Shown here one piece after another: positions 55,766-64,000 of a stretch of DNA of 64,000 nucleotides. Under the pieces are notes generated by a model. That model was not told the origin of the DNA. It searched no databases and saw only the letters and a list, made by a program, of their open reading frames with translations. Numbering within the stretch: the first letter of the stretch is position 1; each line of letters starts with the position of its first letter. This DNA comes from Ornithinimicrobium faecis (lineage in GTDB: Bacteria > Actinomycetota > Actinomycetes > Actinomycetales > Dermatophilaceae), in the NCBI RefSeq assembly GCF_023923225.1, contig NZ_CP099489.1, positions 3,100,001 to 3,164,000 of the forward strand, in the 5' to 3' direction. The position numbers and the translations under genes are program-made.

Positions 55766-56080
55766 ATGGCTGAAATCAACAGCAACTCGGTCCGCGCGTT
55801 CCTGTCCGGTGTGCTCACGGTCAATAGCATCGACCACCTGGCCACTGCGGCCGTGGGCAAGGAGTTCCTGACGCCCTTGGCAGGCAAGAACTCTGGCCCG
55901 CTTGTCAATGCGCTGTGGGGCGGCGCGAACCTCATGGGTGGCCTCGCCCTGGCCAGGTCTGCTGCGAGTCCCGGGCCCAGATGGGGACCGGAGGCCCATG
56001 CCTTCGGGGCCGGAGCAGCAGCCTTCGCGACCTGGATGTTTCTCAGCGAGGTGCTCCTCGAGGTCAACACCTCGGGCTGA
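55766..56080 (+). CDS. small membrane protein of unknown function
   Basis: A 104-residue protein with hydrophobic segments around VRAFLSGVLTVNSIDHLATA, GPLVNALWGGANLMGGLALA and GAGAAAFATWMFLSEVLLEV. CACACT six bases before the ATG could be a leaderless -10. No family recognised. Confidence 0.65.
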   Translation: MAEINSNSVRAFLSGVLTVNSIDHLATAAVGKEFLTPLAGKNSGPLVNALWGGANLMGGLALARSAASPGPRWGPEAHAFGAGAAAFATWMFLSEVLLEVNTSG

Positions 56081-56118
56081 GGGCGGCACGTCCTCGTGCT
56101 GTTCGTGGTGCGGTGGCA

Positions 56119-56206
56119 CGACGCTTCCGGGGTCAGACCACGGCGGCGGCAACGCTGCCGGGGTCAGACCAACCTGGCGGCAACGCTGGCGGGGTCAGAC
56201 CACCGC
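56119..56206 (+). repeat. 31-bp tandem repeat, three copies
   Basis: Units start at 56119, 56150 and 56181 and share CGGGGTCAGACCA and GGCGG. They lie between the small membrane gene and the VOC gene and run into the latter's last codons. Confidence 0.75.
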
Positions 56207-56581
56207 TGTCAGCACCTCGACCCGATTGCCAAAGCCATCGCGGCAGTGAAACCGCTCATAGCCCGCAAACGAGTGCCGTTCGTCCCACGACACCTCAAAC
56301 CCCTGGTCGGCAACCCGAGCCCCCAGCGTCTCCAACTCGTCAACGCTGCCAAGGAGCAGGGCCGGGTGTGCCTTTCGTGCTGCCACGAAAGGGTCGTCGA
56401 CGCCCAGATGGATCTCGGCCGTCACGGCGTCCCCCTCGAAAGCGCGAAACCAGCACCCACCCCGCCCAGCAAGCTCGTCGGGCTTGTCGACCTCAGTCAG
56501 CCCCAAGGCCCCGTGATAAAACGCCCTGGCGATCTCCTCGCCACCTCGTGGCATCGACACCTGCACGTGGTGTAGCCGCAT
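56195..56581 (-). CDS. VOC family protein (glyoxalase/dioxygenase-like)
   Basis: A 128-residue single-domain VOC protein. It starts RLHHVQVSMPRGGEEIARAF (metal His region), has EIHLGVDDPF and ends FHCRDGFGNRVEVL with the terminal Glu ligand. ATG 56581 has a perfect GGAGG site; ATG 56593 lies inside the operator. Small VOC proteins detoxify or open rings of aldehydes, quinones or catechols, but the substrate is unknown. The palindromic operator suggests control by a MarR-type repressor. Confidence 0.85.
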   Translation of the reverse strand: MRLHHVQVSMPRGGEEIARAFYHGALGLTEVDKPDELAGRGGCWFRAFEGDAVTAEIHLGVDDPFVAARKAHPALLLGSVDELETLGARVADQGFEVSWDERHSFAGYERFHCRDGFGNRVEVLTAVV

Positions 56582-56591
56582 GGCATCCTCC

Positions 56592-56641
56592 ATTATCTCG
56601 ATGTCAAGATAATTCTAGTGCGATGCCCGGCGGACCTCCAA
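56592..56641 (-). promoter_or_regulatory. promoter with MarR/MhqR-like operator for the VOC gene
   Basis: Minus strand: TTGGAG (56636-56641), 18 bases, TAGAAT (56612-56617), then a near-perfect palindrome over 56592-56613 (ATTATCT...AGATAAT) right at the expected transcription start. It overlaps the ribosome-binding region, so a bound repressor would block initiation. Confidence 0.7.
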
Positions 56642-56723
56642 CCGTTTGATGCCGTGCAGCGTGCACAGGGGAACAATTCGCTCATCTGGCGTGCACCCAG
56701 ACCGGCGACGCCAGCGGGCCTCT

Positions 56724-56793
56724 GACATCAGTGCAGGTCAACGCGTTGCCGTGCCCGGGCAGAGGGCACGTTGCCTGTTTGGCTGCACGTCAC
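56724..56793. repeat. second copy of dispersed intergenic element
   Basis: Shares CAGTGCAGGTCA and CACGTTGCCTGTT, in the same order and at similar spacing, with 767-832 near the left end of the window. Confidence 0.5.
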
Positions 56794-56827
56794 ACGGGCA
56801 GGAGTGCGAGCCCAGGGCAAGAACTCA

Positions 56828-57003
56828 GGCGCTCAGCGAGACGGACGCTCCGGCGCCCACGCGCCCAGTGCGAGGGAGACTCGGGCGCTCACGCGCTCAG
56901 TGGGACGGAGACTCCGGCGCTCACGCGCTCAGTGGGGCTGAAAGTCGGGCGCCCACGCGCTTGGTCGGAGGGAGACTCGGGCGCTCGCGCGCTCGGTCGT
57001 CTT
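56828..57003. repeat. 32-bp tandem repeat array
   Basis: Four full 32-base units (starting 56852, 56884, 56916, 56948) flanked by partial units, each beginning GGCGCYCACGCGC and containing GGAGACTC. There are no spacers, so it is not a CRISPR array. With the dispersed element it fills the 400-base gap between the VOC gene and clgR; nothing else is seen there. Confidence 0.85.
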
Positions 57004-57015
57004 GAGAGGGAGGGG

Positions 57016-57360
57016 TCAGGCGGCGGAACTGATCAGGCGGCGCTTGGTCTGCGCGACAGTGTCCGGGTGCCTGATCGGCTTGGCCAAACCCTCGGCCAGC
57101 ACGGTGCTGAACTGCTGGTCGGCTGCCTCGGACAGGCTCACGCGGCCTGCCACGTCGGTCAGCATACGGGACAGCGGCAGGTCGAGCGCCTTACAGATGG
57201 AGGCCAGCAACTCGCTGGATGCTTCCTTCTCGCCACGCTCGACCTCGCTCAGATAACCCAGGGACACGGAGGCGGAGGCGGACACCTCACGCAGCGTGCG
57301 GCCCTGGTGCTGGCGCTCCTCGCGGAGGACGTCGCCCATCTCGCGTCGCAGTAGAACCAT
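57016..57360 (-). CDS. clgR: XRE-family regulator ClgR
   Basis: A 114-residue transcription activator of clp protease genes in actinobacteria. It begins VLLRREMGDVLREERQ and contains the helix-turn-helix GRTLREVSASASVSLGYLSE then VERGEKEASSELLASICKAL, the ClgR signature. ATG 57360 has an AGGGAGG site eight bases upstream. Minus-strand TACGGT at 57397-57402 may be its -10. Directly downstream of cinA and pgsA, the conserved actinobacterial order. The C-terminal AA ending could be a ClpXP/ClpCP degron, an inference. Confidence 0.88.
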   Translation of the reverse strand: MVLLRREMGDVLREERQHQGRTLREVSASASVSLGYLSEVERGEKEASSELLASICKALDLPLSRMLTDVAGRVSLSEAADQQFSTVLAEGLAKPIRHPDTVAQTKRRLISSAA

Positions 57361-57439
57361 GGCCAAAACCTCCCTCATCCCGTCTGGGTTACCTCAACCG
57401 TACAACGCCGGGCTGACATGAGCCCTCCCGGTTGTGCAC

Positions 57440-57946
57440 TCAGCGCCCGGCGGACCCGCCAGTCAGCACCTCGAGCACCAGCTCCAGGGCAGCACCGACG
57501 CTCTGTTGCCGGATCTGTTCCCGGGAGCCGTGACAGGACAACGCCCGCACCTGGCGTTCTGATTCCCGTGTCACGGCGACGAAGACCCTGCCCACCGGGT
57601 GTCCCTCGATCGGGTCCGGCCCGGCGACACCGGTCGTTGCGACACCGAGGTCGGCTCCGGTGAGCCGTCGCACGCCGTCTGCCATCAGCAGCGCAGTCTC
57701 GGCCGCCACCGTGCCGTGCTCGGCGATGATGGCGGCTGGCACCCCGAGCACTCTGGTTTTCAGATCCGTCGAGTAGGACGCGAGGCCACCGAAGACGACG
57801 GCACTGGCACCGGGCACCGACGTCAACGCCGCGCAGACCAGCCCCCCGGTGAGCGACTCAGCAGTGGCCACAGAGGCCTCCGCCTCTATCAGTGCCCGGA
57901 CGGTCTGCGTGGCCAACCGGTGGGCGCCGGCGTCTGAGGCGGTCAC
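57440..57946 (-). CDS. pncC: CinA C-terminal domain protein (nicotinamide-nucleotide amidohydrolase PncC)
   Basis: A 168-residue single-domain CinA family enzyme that deamidates NMN. It shows SVATAESLTGGLVCAAL, VVFGGLASYSTDLKTRVLGV and VATTGVAGPDPIEGHPVGRV, the full family set. Start is nine bases after pgsA, so co-transcribed. Confidence 0.92.
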   Translation of the reverse strand: MTASDAGAHRLATQTVRALIEAEASVATAESLTGGLVCAALTSVPGASAVVFGGLASYSTDLKTRVLGVPAAIIAEHGTVAAETALLMADGVRRLTGADLGVATTGVAGPDPIEGHPVGRVFVAVTRESERQVRALSCHGSREQIRQQSVGAALELVLEVLTGGSAGR

Positions 57947-57955
57947 GTCATCACC

Positions 57956-58555
57956 TCAACGCTCCGCTGTGTCCCGGCGCAGCCGCAGCGCCTGCATCAC
58001 GTAGTCCACGCCAGTGACGACGGTGACCACGACCGCTGCATACATCACCCACAGGCCGAGGGAGTGCAGCAAGCCGGTGAGCGGAAGGATCAGCAGGAGC
58101 AGGCCGATGGCCTGCAGGGTCGTCTTGATCTTGCCGCCCTTGCTGGCCGCGATGACTCCCCTGCGAATCACCCAGAAGCGCAGGGCGGTGATGCCCAGCT
58201 CACGGATCAGTATGACGACAGTCACCCACCAGGGCAGCTCACCAAGGATGGACAGCCCGATCAGGGCGGAGCCCATCAGCGCCTTGTCGGCAATCGGGTC
58301 AGCGATCTTGCCGAAATTGGTCACCAGCTGGCGCCGGCGGGCCAGATCACCATCCAGCCAGTCGGTGAGGCTGGCCACACCAAAGACGACCGCAGCCCAC
58401 CACCGGTGCGGCTCGGACTCCCCGGACTCGCTCAGCAGCAACCACAGGAACAGTGGGACCAGGAGCATCCGCAGCACCGTCAGTGCGTTGGGCAGGTTCC
58501 ACGCGCTGGCGCGCGGTGCCACCGGCGTCGTTGCCGGGTCCGGTGTGCTGGTCAC
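57956..58555 (-). CDS. pgsA: CDP-diacylglycerol-glycerol-3-phosphate 3-phosphatidyltransferase
   Basis: Makes phosphatidylglycerol phosphate in the membrane. The 199-residue protein begins its conserved part with [20 protein letters not shown] and has the CDP-alcohol motif [10 protein letters not shown]...G...D...D ([13 protein letters not shown]), plus four further helices. GTG overlaps the rimO stop (GTGA). Confidence 0.92.
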   Translation of the reverse strand: MTSTPDPATTPVAPRASAWNLPNALTVLRMLLVPLFLWLLLSESGESEPHRWWAAVVFGVASLTDWLDGDLARRRQLVTNFGKIADPIADKALMGSALIGLSILGELPWWVTVVILIRELGITALRFWVIRRGVIAASKGGKIKTTLQAIGLLLLILPLTGLLHSLGLWVMYAAVVVTVVTGVDYVMQALRLRRDTAER

Positions 58556-60087
58556 GGCGCCGGCGCCCCCTGGTCGGGCAGCACCCGGGCGATGAGATCG
58601 ACACCCTCGGTGTCGACCACCTCGGCGCGCACCACCGCACCGATCTGCGGCACCTCGCCCTCCGGCCACTCCACCAGCATGGTGGCGCCGTCGACGTCGG
58701 GGCCCTGCTGCTCGGCGCGCCCGGTGACCACGATCTCGCCGTCGGTCTCCTCAATCTCCTCGACCAGCACGCTCACGGTCTGCCCCACCCGGTCCTGCGC
58801 GCGCTGCGCGGTGAGCTGCTCGACGAGTTCGGTGACCAGGGCCACCCGCTCGTCGATGACCTCGGCAGGCAACTTCTCGGCATACGTCTCGGCCTCGGTG
58901 CCGTCCTCATCGCTGTAACCGAAGACCCCCACCACGTCGAGCTCGGCCTCGGTCAGGAAGGTGGTCAGCTCGGCCAGGTCCTCCTCCGTCTCACCGGGGA
59001 AGCCGACGATGACGTTGGACCGGATGCCTGCCTGTGGGACGCGCTCGCGCACCATGCGCAGCAGGGACAGGAAGGACTCGCGGTCACCGAAGCGCCGCAT
59101 GCGTCGCAGCAGCGGACCCGAGGCGTGTTGAAAGGAGATGTCGAAGTAGGGCGTCACACCGGAGGTCTGAGCCATGACGTCGAGCAGCTCGGGTCGGATC
59201 TCAGCGGGCTGCAGGTAGGAGACCCGGACGCGCTCGATGCCCGCAATGGCCGTCAACTCGGGCAGCAGCTGCTCGAGCAACCTCAGGTCGCCAAGATCCT
59301 TGCCGTAGGACGTGGTGTTCTCACTGACCAGGAAGACCTCACGCACACCGCGCTCGGCCAACCAGCGCGCCTCGTCGATGATCTCGTGGGGGCGCCGCGA
59401 GACGAACGAGCCGCGGAACATCGGGATGGCACAGAACGCGCAGCGCCGGTCGCAGCCCGAGGCGATCTTCAGCGGGGCCCACGGGCGGCCGTCGAGGCGG
59501 GCACGGACCACGGGTGGACCGGACGGTGTGGCCAGCTGATCGGTGCCCTGGGAGTTGGTGGCGACGAAGTCGTCGGGCCGGATCTGCTGGTGCCCCGGCA
59601 GTGCCACCCCGGCGCTGCCGTCCTGGCGCGCGGCGGGCGAGATCGGCAGCAGCTGGCGTCGGTCGCGCGGGGTGTGCGCAACGGGTTTGTGGCCGTCCAG
59701 GATGGACTGCAGTTGACCCGACATGTCCTGATAGGAGTCGAAACCGAGGACCGCGTCCGCCTCGGGGAGCTGGTCGGCGAGCTGCTCACCGTAGCGCTCA
59801 GCCAGGCAGCCCACCGCGACCACCGCCTGCGTGCGGCCGCTGTCCTTGAGGTCGCTGGCCTCCAGCAGGGCATCGATGGAGTCCTTCTTGGCCTGCTCGA
59901 CGAAGCCACAGGTGTTGACGACCGCGACGTCCGCCTCTGCGGCGTCGTCCACCAGCGTCCACCCACCGGCGGTCAGCCGCCCGGCCAACTCCTCAGAGTC
60001 GACCTCATTGCGCGAACACCCGAGTGTCACGAGGGCGACCGTCCGACCCTGGGCAGGGGCAGCGGGCTCAACGACACGGGGGCACAT
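58552..60087 (-). CDS. rimO: ribosomal protein S12 methylthiotransferase RimO
   Basis: A radical-SAM enzyme that methylthiolates Asp of ribosomal protein S12. The 511-residue protein has [34 protein letters not shown] and GCLAERYG (first cluster), the radical SAM motif [15 protein letters not shown], and a C-terminal TRAM domain. An insertion of ~60 residues precedes the SAM domain. ATG 60087 has TACAGT six bases upstream (leaderless). Confidence 0.93.
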   Translation of the reverse strand: MCPRVVEPAAPAQGRTVALVTLGCSRNEVDSEELAGRLTAGGWTLVDDAAEADVAVVNTCGFVEQAKKDSIDALLEASDLKDSGRTQAVVAVGCLAERYGEQLADQLPEADAVLGFDSYQDMSGQLQSILDGHKPVAHTPRDRRQLLPISPAARQDGSAGVALPGHQQIRPDDFVATNSQGTDQLATPSGPPVVRARLDGRPWAPLKIASGCDRRCAFCAIPMFRGSFVSRRPHEIIDEARWLAERGVREVFLVSENTTSYGKDLGDLRLLEQLLPELTAIAGIERVRVSYLQPAEIRPELLDVMAQTSGVTPYFDISFQHASGPLLRRMRRFGDRESFLSLLRMVRERVPQAGIRSNVIVGFPGETEEDLAELTTFLTEAELDVVGVFGYSDEDGTEAETYAEKLPAEVIDERVALVTELVEQLTAQRAQDRVGQTVSVLVEEIEETDGEIVVTGRAEQQGPDVDGATMLVEWPEGEVPQIGAVVRAEVVDTEGVDLIARVLPDQGAPAP

Positions 60088-60093
60088 AGGTCC

Positions 60094-60099
60094 ACTGTA
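60094..60099 (-). promoter_or_regulatory. rimO: -10 element of rimO-pgsA-cinA (leaderless)
   Basis: TACAGT on the minus strand ends six bases before ATG 60087. Confidence 0.5.
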
Positions 60100-60140
60100 A
60101 GCGAGTCGGAGCCCGGCAGCGCCCCGCACCGGGAGGCGCG

Positions 60141-63100
60141 TCACCAGATGGCGTAGGCCGGCTCCTTGGGCAGTCCGCAGGCGAGCCGGATCGACCCCGC
60201 CATGTCGCGCACCGCGATCGCCCTGACCTCCTGGCCCATGATGTCGTAGAGCTCCCCGAAGGCGAGCAGGACGCGGAACTCCATCTCGAGCAGGCCATGG
60301 CGACGGGTGCGGGCCAGTGCCTCATCCAGCCGCACCATCGAGCGCCGCGGATGCTCGTCCCGGTCCAGTCGGGCCAAGCCGATCAGACACAGCACGAGCT
60401 CGGCCTGCTCTCCCTGGTGTGCCAGCTCGGCCAGCGAGGCCTCGAGCAACTCTCGGGCGGTCTCGTGGTCGCCGAGGCCGAATCGTGCCTCGGCCTGGAG
60501 GGCACCGAACTCACTGCGCAGGATGTGCTCGGAGGTCTGCGTCGTCAGATCGATCGCTTCACGAATCAGGGGCTCGGCGGCACGCGGCCGTGCGCGGCGC
60601 AGCTGCAGGATGGCCAGGCTGCGCAGCGCGTTGGACCGCGCGGAGGGGTGCACCGCCTCGCCGAGGAGCTCACGCAGCACCCGCTCAGCGTGCTCGTGGC
60701 GCTCCAGAATCACCAGCACAAAGCCCATGTTGGCGCGGATGGACTGGCTCCGGTCCTGGTCGCCGGCCACCTCGATGTGCCGGAGAGCAGCCCGCAGGTG
60801 GCCCCAGGCGCGCGGGAACTGCCCCTGCGGCAGCAATGCACTGGTGTAGTTGTTGTGCACGACGGCGAGGGCGAACGAGCTGCCGGACGCGATGGCCATC
60901 TCCCGTGCGCGGGCCCACTGTTGATCTGCCTTGTGCTGGTCCCCGAGTTTGCCCGTGACGGCCGCCAGCACCTGCATCGCCAGGGCTGCGGCCTCCAGGT
61001 CCCCGCGTCGCTCCGCCGCCATGACCGCCGTGCTGTGCAGACGTCCCGCGAGCTCCAGTGCCCCGCGCCCGGTGAGGGCGCCCCCGAGATAGCGGGAGAG
61101 CTCGGTCACCTCGCTGCCGGCAAAGTCCGCAGCCATCTCGGCCACTGTCACCAGCGGGGCCGCAGCACGGTCCAACCACTGATTGGCCTCCTGCAGGCTG
61201 CGGAAGACCGACTGCCCCGCCGTGCTGGCGGTGAGCGCGTCAACGGCTTTGACCTGATCCACGTAGTAGCCCAGCAACCGACGCAGCATCTGCTCGCGCT
61301 CCGCCCGTGCCAAGCTCGAGCCGCGCTCCGCCGAATACGCAGCCAGCAGGTCGTGCTGGCGCACCCACCCGGCCTCCAACTGCGCGAGATTGGCGCGCAC
61401 CAGGCGCTCGACCCCGCGCCTGGCCGTCCTGGGGTCCGTGTCAATGAGCGCCGCCAACCCGCCCACATCGATCCGGCTGGCCACGTTGACACCGAGGGCG
61501 AGGAAGAGACGCAGGTCGTCTCGATCCAGCGCATCCACGGACCAGGAGAAGATCGTGCGGGCACTGGTCATGGGATCACCGACGTCAAGCAGGTCCAGCA
61601 CGTCGGGAGCTCCCTGGCCCGGGCCGCCATCCAGCACATCGGCATCTCGGGCGCGCAGCGCGGCCACCCGCAGCGCGATGGGGAGCCCCCCGCAGCGTTC
61701 CGCCAGGCGTTCCAACTGATCCGCGTCGAGGCCTGTGCCGCTGGCTCGTGAGGCCCCTGCCGCAGGCGCTGGTTCGGTGGACGAGTCATCCTGCTCAGTC
61801 TCGGGCGCGCCGGCGAGGCTCCGGAGCAGTGCGACGGCGTGCTCGCGATCGAGGGGTTGGAGTGGGACGTGGTGGACGTTGTCCCGGGCGATCAGCCCCG
61901 TCAGGTCGTCTCGGCTGGTGACCAGGCTGGCGCACCCGTTGTCTCCGGGGAGCAACGGTCGGACGGCTTCCTCGCTGCGGGCGTTGTCGATCAGGATCGC
62001 AACCTGGCGACCGGCCAGCAGACTGCGATAGGTGGCCACCCGTTCCTCCCTGTCGCGGGCCCCTGCTGGGTCGCCTCCCAGCGCCCGGATGAATCGCTCC
62101 AGGGCGGCATCCACCGAGGGGCCGGGGGTTGGCCCGTAGCCCTGGAAGTCGACGTAGAGCTGACCGTCCGGAAAGTCCGCACGGTGAGCGGCGACCCACG
62201 CCACGGCCAGGGCGGTCTTGCCGACTCCGGGCAGCCCCGAGATCAGGGCGTGCCGGTTGGTGCCGTCGGTCAGCGCGGCGTCGAGCAGCTCGAGCGCTCC
62301 GTCGCGCCCCACCAGGGGGACGCTGGCGGGCAGCTGTGCCGGGGGCGCCTGCATCGGCTGGACCGTGACGCGTTCGCGACCAGGAGCCGGTGTCTGCGGT
62401 GCCTGACCGCTGAGGACAAACTCCTGCATCCGGCGCAGCGGCTCGGAGGGCTCCATCCCGAGCTCATCGACCAGGACCCGTCGGGTCCGGGCATAGACGT
62501 CCAGCGCGTCGACCGGCCGGCCCGCCTGGTGCAGCCCCTGCATCAGGCGCACCTGGAGCGGCTCGCGCAGGGGGTGCGCGGCGGCCACCCGCTCGAGATC
62601 GGCGAGCACCTCCTGATGGTGCCCGAGACGGATCTCGGCATCGAACAGGATGTCGGTCACGTCGAGGCGGAGCTGCTCCAACCGCTGGGCCTCATCGGTC
62701 ACCAGGGGGACGTCCAGGTCGGGATAGGCCGTCCCTCCCCACGGGTCGGCCCACTGTGACAGGGCCTCGCGTGCCAGGCCCGCCCGGGCAGGATCATCGG
62801 CAGCGGCTCCCATCGCCCCCTCGACCAGCCGGGCAAACCGGGTGGCGTCCAGCTCGTCGTGCTCGACCTGGAGCAGATAGCCACTGCCGTCCGCCACCAG
62901 CCTCTCCGCGCTGTCCAGCTCCTGACGGAACCGGTGGGCGTGCAGGTGCAGCCGGGCAGCCACCCGGACCTGGGGCTGTGGGTCGTCGTCCTGACCTGGC
63001 CACAGTGCCTGCGCCAGCGCGTCATAGGTGACCACGTGGCCGGCCCGAGCGAGCAGCACCCCGAGCATCCTGCGGCGCAGGGCGCCACGGGGCCGCACCC

Positions 63101-63149
63101 ATGACTCGCCGGCGCGGTATCCCACGCGGCCCAGAACCTGAAACTCCAT
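60141..63149 (-). CDS. AfsR/SARP-family transcriptional regulator (BTAD, NB-ARC, TPR)
   Basis: A 1,002-residue STAND-type regulator. N-terminal winged helix ([32 protein letters not shown]), then a BTAD domain ([20 protein letters not shown]...[20 protein letters not shown]), then NB-ARC with Walker [17 protein letters not shown] and [12 protein letters not shown], then TPR-like helices over the last ~350 residues. Such proteins often drive secondary-metabolite or transporter genes. ATG 63149 has a GGAGG site. It diverges from an MFS gene, a likely target. Confidence 0.92.
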   Translation of the reverse strand: MEFQVLGRVGYRAGESWVRPRGALRRRMLGVLLARAGHVVTYDALAQALWPGQDDDPQPQVRVAARLHLHAHRFRQELDSAERLVADGSGYLLQVEHDELDATRFARLVEGAMGAAADDPARAGLAREALSQWADPWGGTAYPDLDVPLVTDEAQRLEQLRLDVTDILFDAEIRLGHHQEVLADLERVAAAHPLREPLQVRLMQGLHQAGRPVDALDVYARTRRVLVDELGMEPSEPLRRMQEFVLSGQAPQTPAPGRERVTVQPMQAPPAQLPASVPLVGRDGALELLDAALTDGTNRHALISGLPGVGKTALAVAWVAAHRADFPDGQLYVDFQGYGPTPGPSVDAALERFIRALGGDPAGARDREERVATYRSLLAGRQVAILIDNARSEEAVRPLLPGDNGCASLVTSRDDLTGLIARDNVHHVPLQPLDREHAVALLRSLAGAPETEQDDSSTEPAPAAGASRASGTGLDADQLERLAERCGGLPIALRVAALRARDADVLDGGPGQGAPDVLDLLDVGDPMTSARTIFSWSVDALDRDDLRLFLALGVNVASRIDVGGLAALIDTDPRTARRGVERLVRANLAQLEAGWVRQHDLLAAYSAERGSSLARAEREQMLRRLLGYYVDQVKAVDALTASTAGQSVFRSLQEANQWLDRAAAPLVTVAEMAADFAGSEVTELSRYLGGALTGRGALELAGRLHSTAVMAAERRGDLEAAALAMQVLAAVTGKLGDQHKADQQWARAREMAIASGSSFALAVVHNNYTSALLPQGQFPRAWGHLRAALRHIEVAGDQDRSQSIRANMGFVLVILERHEHAERVLRELLGEAVHPSARSNALRSLAILQLRRARPRAAEPLIREAIDLTTQTSEHILRSEFGALQAEARFGLGDHETARELLEASLAELAHQGEQAELVLCLIGLARLDRDEHPRRSMVRLDEALARTRRHGLLEMEFRVLLAFGELYDIMGQEVRAIAVRDMAGSIRLACGLPKEPAYAIW

Positions 63150-63162
63150 CTCACCCCTCCGC

Positions 63163-63175
63163 CTATCGACGATAG
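63163..63175. promoter_or_regulatory. short palindrome between SARP and MFS genes
   Basis: CTATCGACGATAG is a 6+6 inverted repeat. On the minus strand it contains TATCGT, a possible -10 of the SARP gene, so a bound protein could block it. Confidence 0.35.
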
Positions 63176-63234
63176 CCCTCCCCCAGCGTGCGTGCGAGCG
63201 GATTGAAAGAACGAGGAAAGGTGGGGCGATCACG

Positions 63235-64000
63235 ATGCTGGCCATGGGAATCACGACAACGGGGGTGCCACCGCGCGCCCTCACCCGGTGGCAGGTCCAC
63301 GGGGTCTGTCTCGTCATGTTCATCGAGGGGCTCAGCTCCTCGAGCATCAATGTCCAGGTCGCGGCCGTGCGGGCCGACCTGGCACCCGGCCCGGTCGGGT
63401 TGCAACTGGTGGCCTCGACCTTCCTGGTCGCGTATGCCGCCCTGCTGCTCCCGGCCGGGCGCCTCGCGGACTGGCTGGATCGTCGCAAGGTCTTCCTGGT
63501 CGGCCTCACCCTGTTCGCCCTGGGCAGCCTGCTCGGCACCCTGGCCCCCTCCGTCTGGTTGCTTGTCCTCGCCCGGCTGCTGCAGGGAGCCGGAGCCGCC
63601 CTCACCGCACCCGCCGCACTCGGACTGATCACTGCGCCGTTGCCGCAGGGGCCCGAGCGCAACCGCCTGGTGGCGCTGTATGGCGCGCTCGGTGCGGTGG
63701 GGTTCTCCACCGGGCTGGTCCTCCCGGGATTCCTGGTGGCGCACCTCGGGTGGCGCAGCAGTTTTGCGGTGCTGCTCCCCTTTGTCCTCCTGGTCCTGCT
63801 GCTGACCTGGCGGGTCCCCGCGGCCCCCGCCGATGACGTCGACCGGTCCTCCCAGCGACCCGACTGGTGGGGCACGATCGCCCTGCTGGCCCTGATCGGC
63901 GGTGGCACCTGGTGGCTCGGCGCCCTCCGGCAGCTGTCCGTCACGACTGTCCTGGCGAGCCTGTTGGTGCTGACCTGTCTGGCTGGCGTCGTGCTCGCCC
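63235..64000 (+). CDS. MFS transporter, N-terminal part
   Basis: The reading frame is open to the right edge; 255 codons are seen. After a short N-terminus (WQVHGVCLVMFIEGLSSSSI) there are at least six helices with the MFS loop signature AGRLADWLDRRKVFLVGL after the second helix and LVLARLLQGAGAALTAPAAL (drug/proton antiporter-like). ATG 63235 or 63244. Probably a DHA2-type drug efflux pump; substrate unknown. Confidence 0.85.
   Translation, partial: MLAMGITTTGVPPRALTRWQVHGVCLVMFIEGLSSSSINVQVAAVRADLAPGPVGLQLVASTFLVAYAALLLPAGRLADWLDRRKVFLVGLTLFALGSLLGTLAPSVWLLVLARLLQGAGAALTAPAALGLITAPLPQGPERNRLVALYGALGAVGFSTGLVLPGFLVAHLGWRSSFAVLLPFVLLVLLLTWRVPAAPADDVDRSSQRPDWWGTIALLALIGGGTWWLGALRQLSVTTVLASLLVLTCLAGVVLA

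Noticed and set aside
56828..57003. Possible CRISPR array from evenly spaced repeats
   Set aside because: The 32-bp units are directly adjacent with no unique spacers, and no cas gene is near.

Overview
The window is high-GC DNA with dense, short-spaced genes, frequent GTG starts and many 4-base stop/start overlaps. It carries several actinobacterial hallmark genes: the SigR/RsrA mycothiol-type redox switch, ribosomal protein bL37, ClgR, DUF3046, DUF5709, an actinobacterial tad cluster and a SARP regulator. It reads as the chromosome of an Actinomycetota, most likely Micrococcales (Intrasporangiaceae/Ornithinimicrobiaceae-like). The genus cannot be fixed from the sequence alone. No plasmid or prophage is visible.

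Layout, 0-22 kb. The end of a THUMP-like methyltransferase faces a minus-strand operon tsaB-rimI-tsaD-GH3 lipoprotein (tRNA t6A synthesis plus cell-wall recycling). Two membrane HD-domain proteins follow, preceded by an unannotated 25-residue ORF. Then come bL37, sigR-rsrA, an aminotransferase, a SRAP protein, an alpha/beta hydrolase, a DoxX protein, aroA, rsgA, hisN, a VanY-type peptidase, a pair of M16 peptidases and ndh. Between ndh and the initiator tRNA gene lie two back-to-back, decayed DUF433/DUF5615 toxin-antitoxin modules.

Layout, 22-42 kb. A complete minus-strand tad pilus operon (tadA, tadB, tadC, a Flp-like pilin, two TadE-like and TadG-like proteins) diverges from a 1,371-residue FHA-FtsK/SpoIIIE ATPase. 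After a small membrane protein and a LuxR-type two-component pair come a pyrimidine-dimer glycosylase and a MerR regulator fused to a DnaN-like domain, whose promoter has the 19-bp spacer and central palindrome typical of MerR control. An SGNH acyltransferase, a GNAT protein, miaB, a DUF1275 protein and a methyltransferase follow.

Layout, 42-64 kb. This part holds DUF5709, recX-recA, a NYN-OST-HTH protein, lysC-asd (with an internal beta-subunit start), a repeat-built coiled-coil protein, DUF3046, lhr-nei2, a VOC protein under a palindromic operator, clgR, cinA, pgsA, rimO, a SARP/AfsR-type regulator and the start of an MFS transporter.

How the genes work together. DNA repair is unusually visible: recA-recX, lhr-nei2, the SRAP protein and the dimer glycosylase. 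recA has a full PafBC-type (RecA-NDp) promoter motif, and the other three have partial matches at the same spacing, which suggests a shared LexA-independent damage regulon. sigR has two promoters and two starts, giving a predicted stable and an extended isoform as in Streptomyces. Many genes have a TANNNT -10 hexamer ending 6-8 bases before the start codon, so leaderless mRNAs are probably common here.
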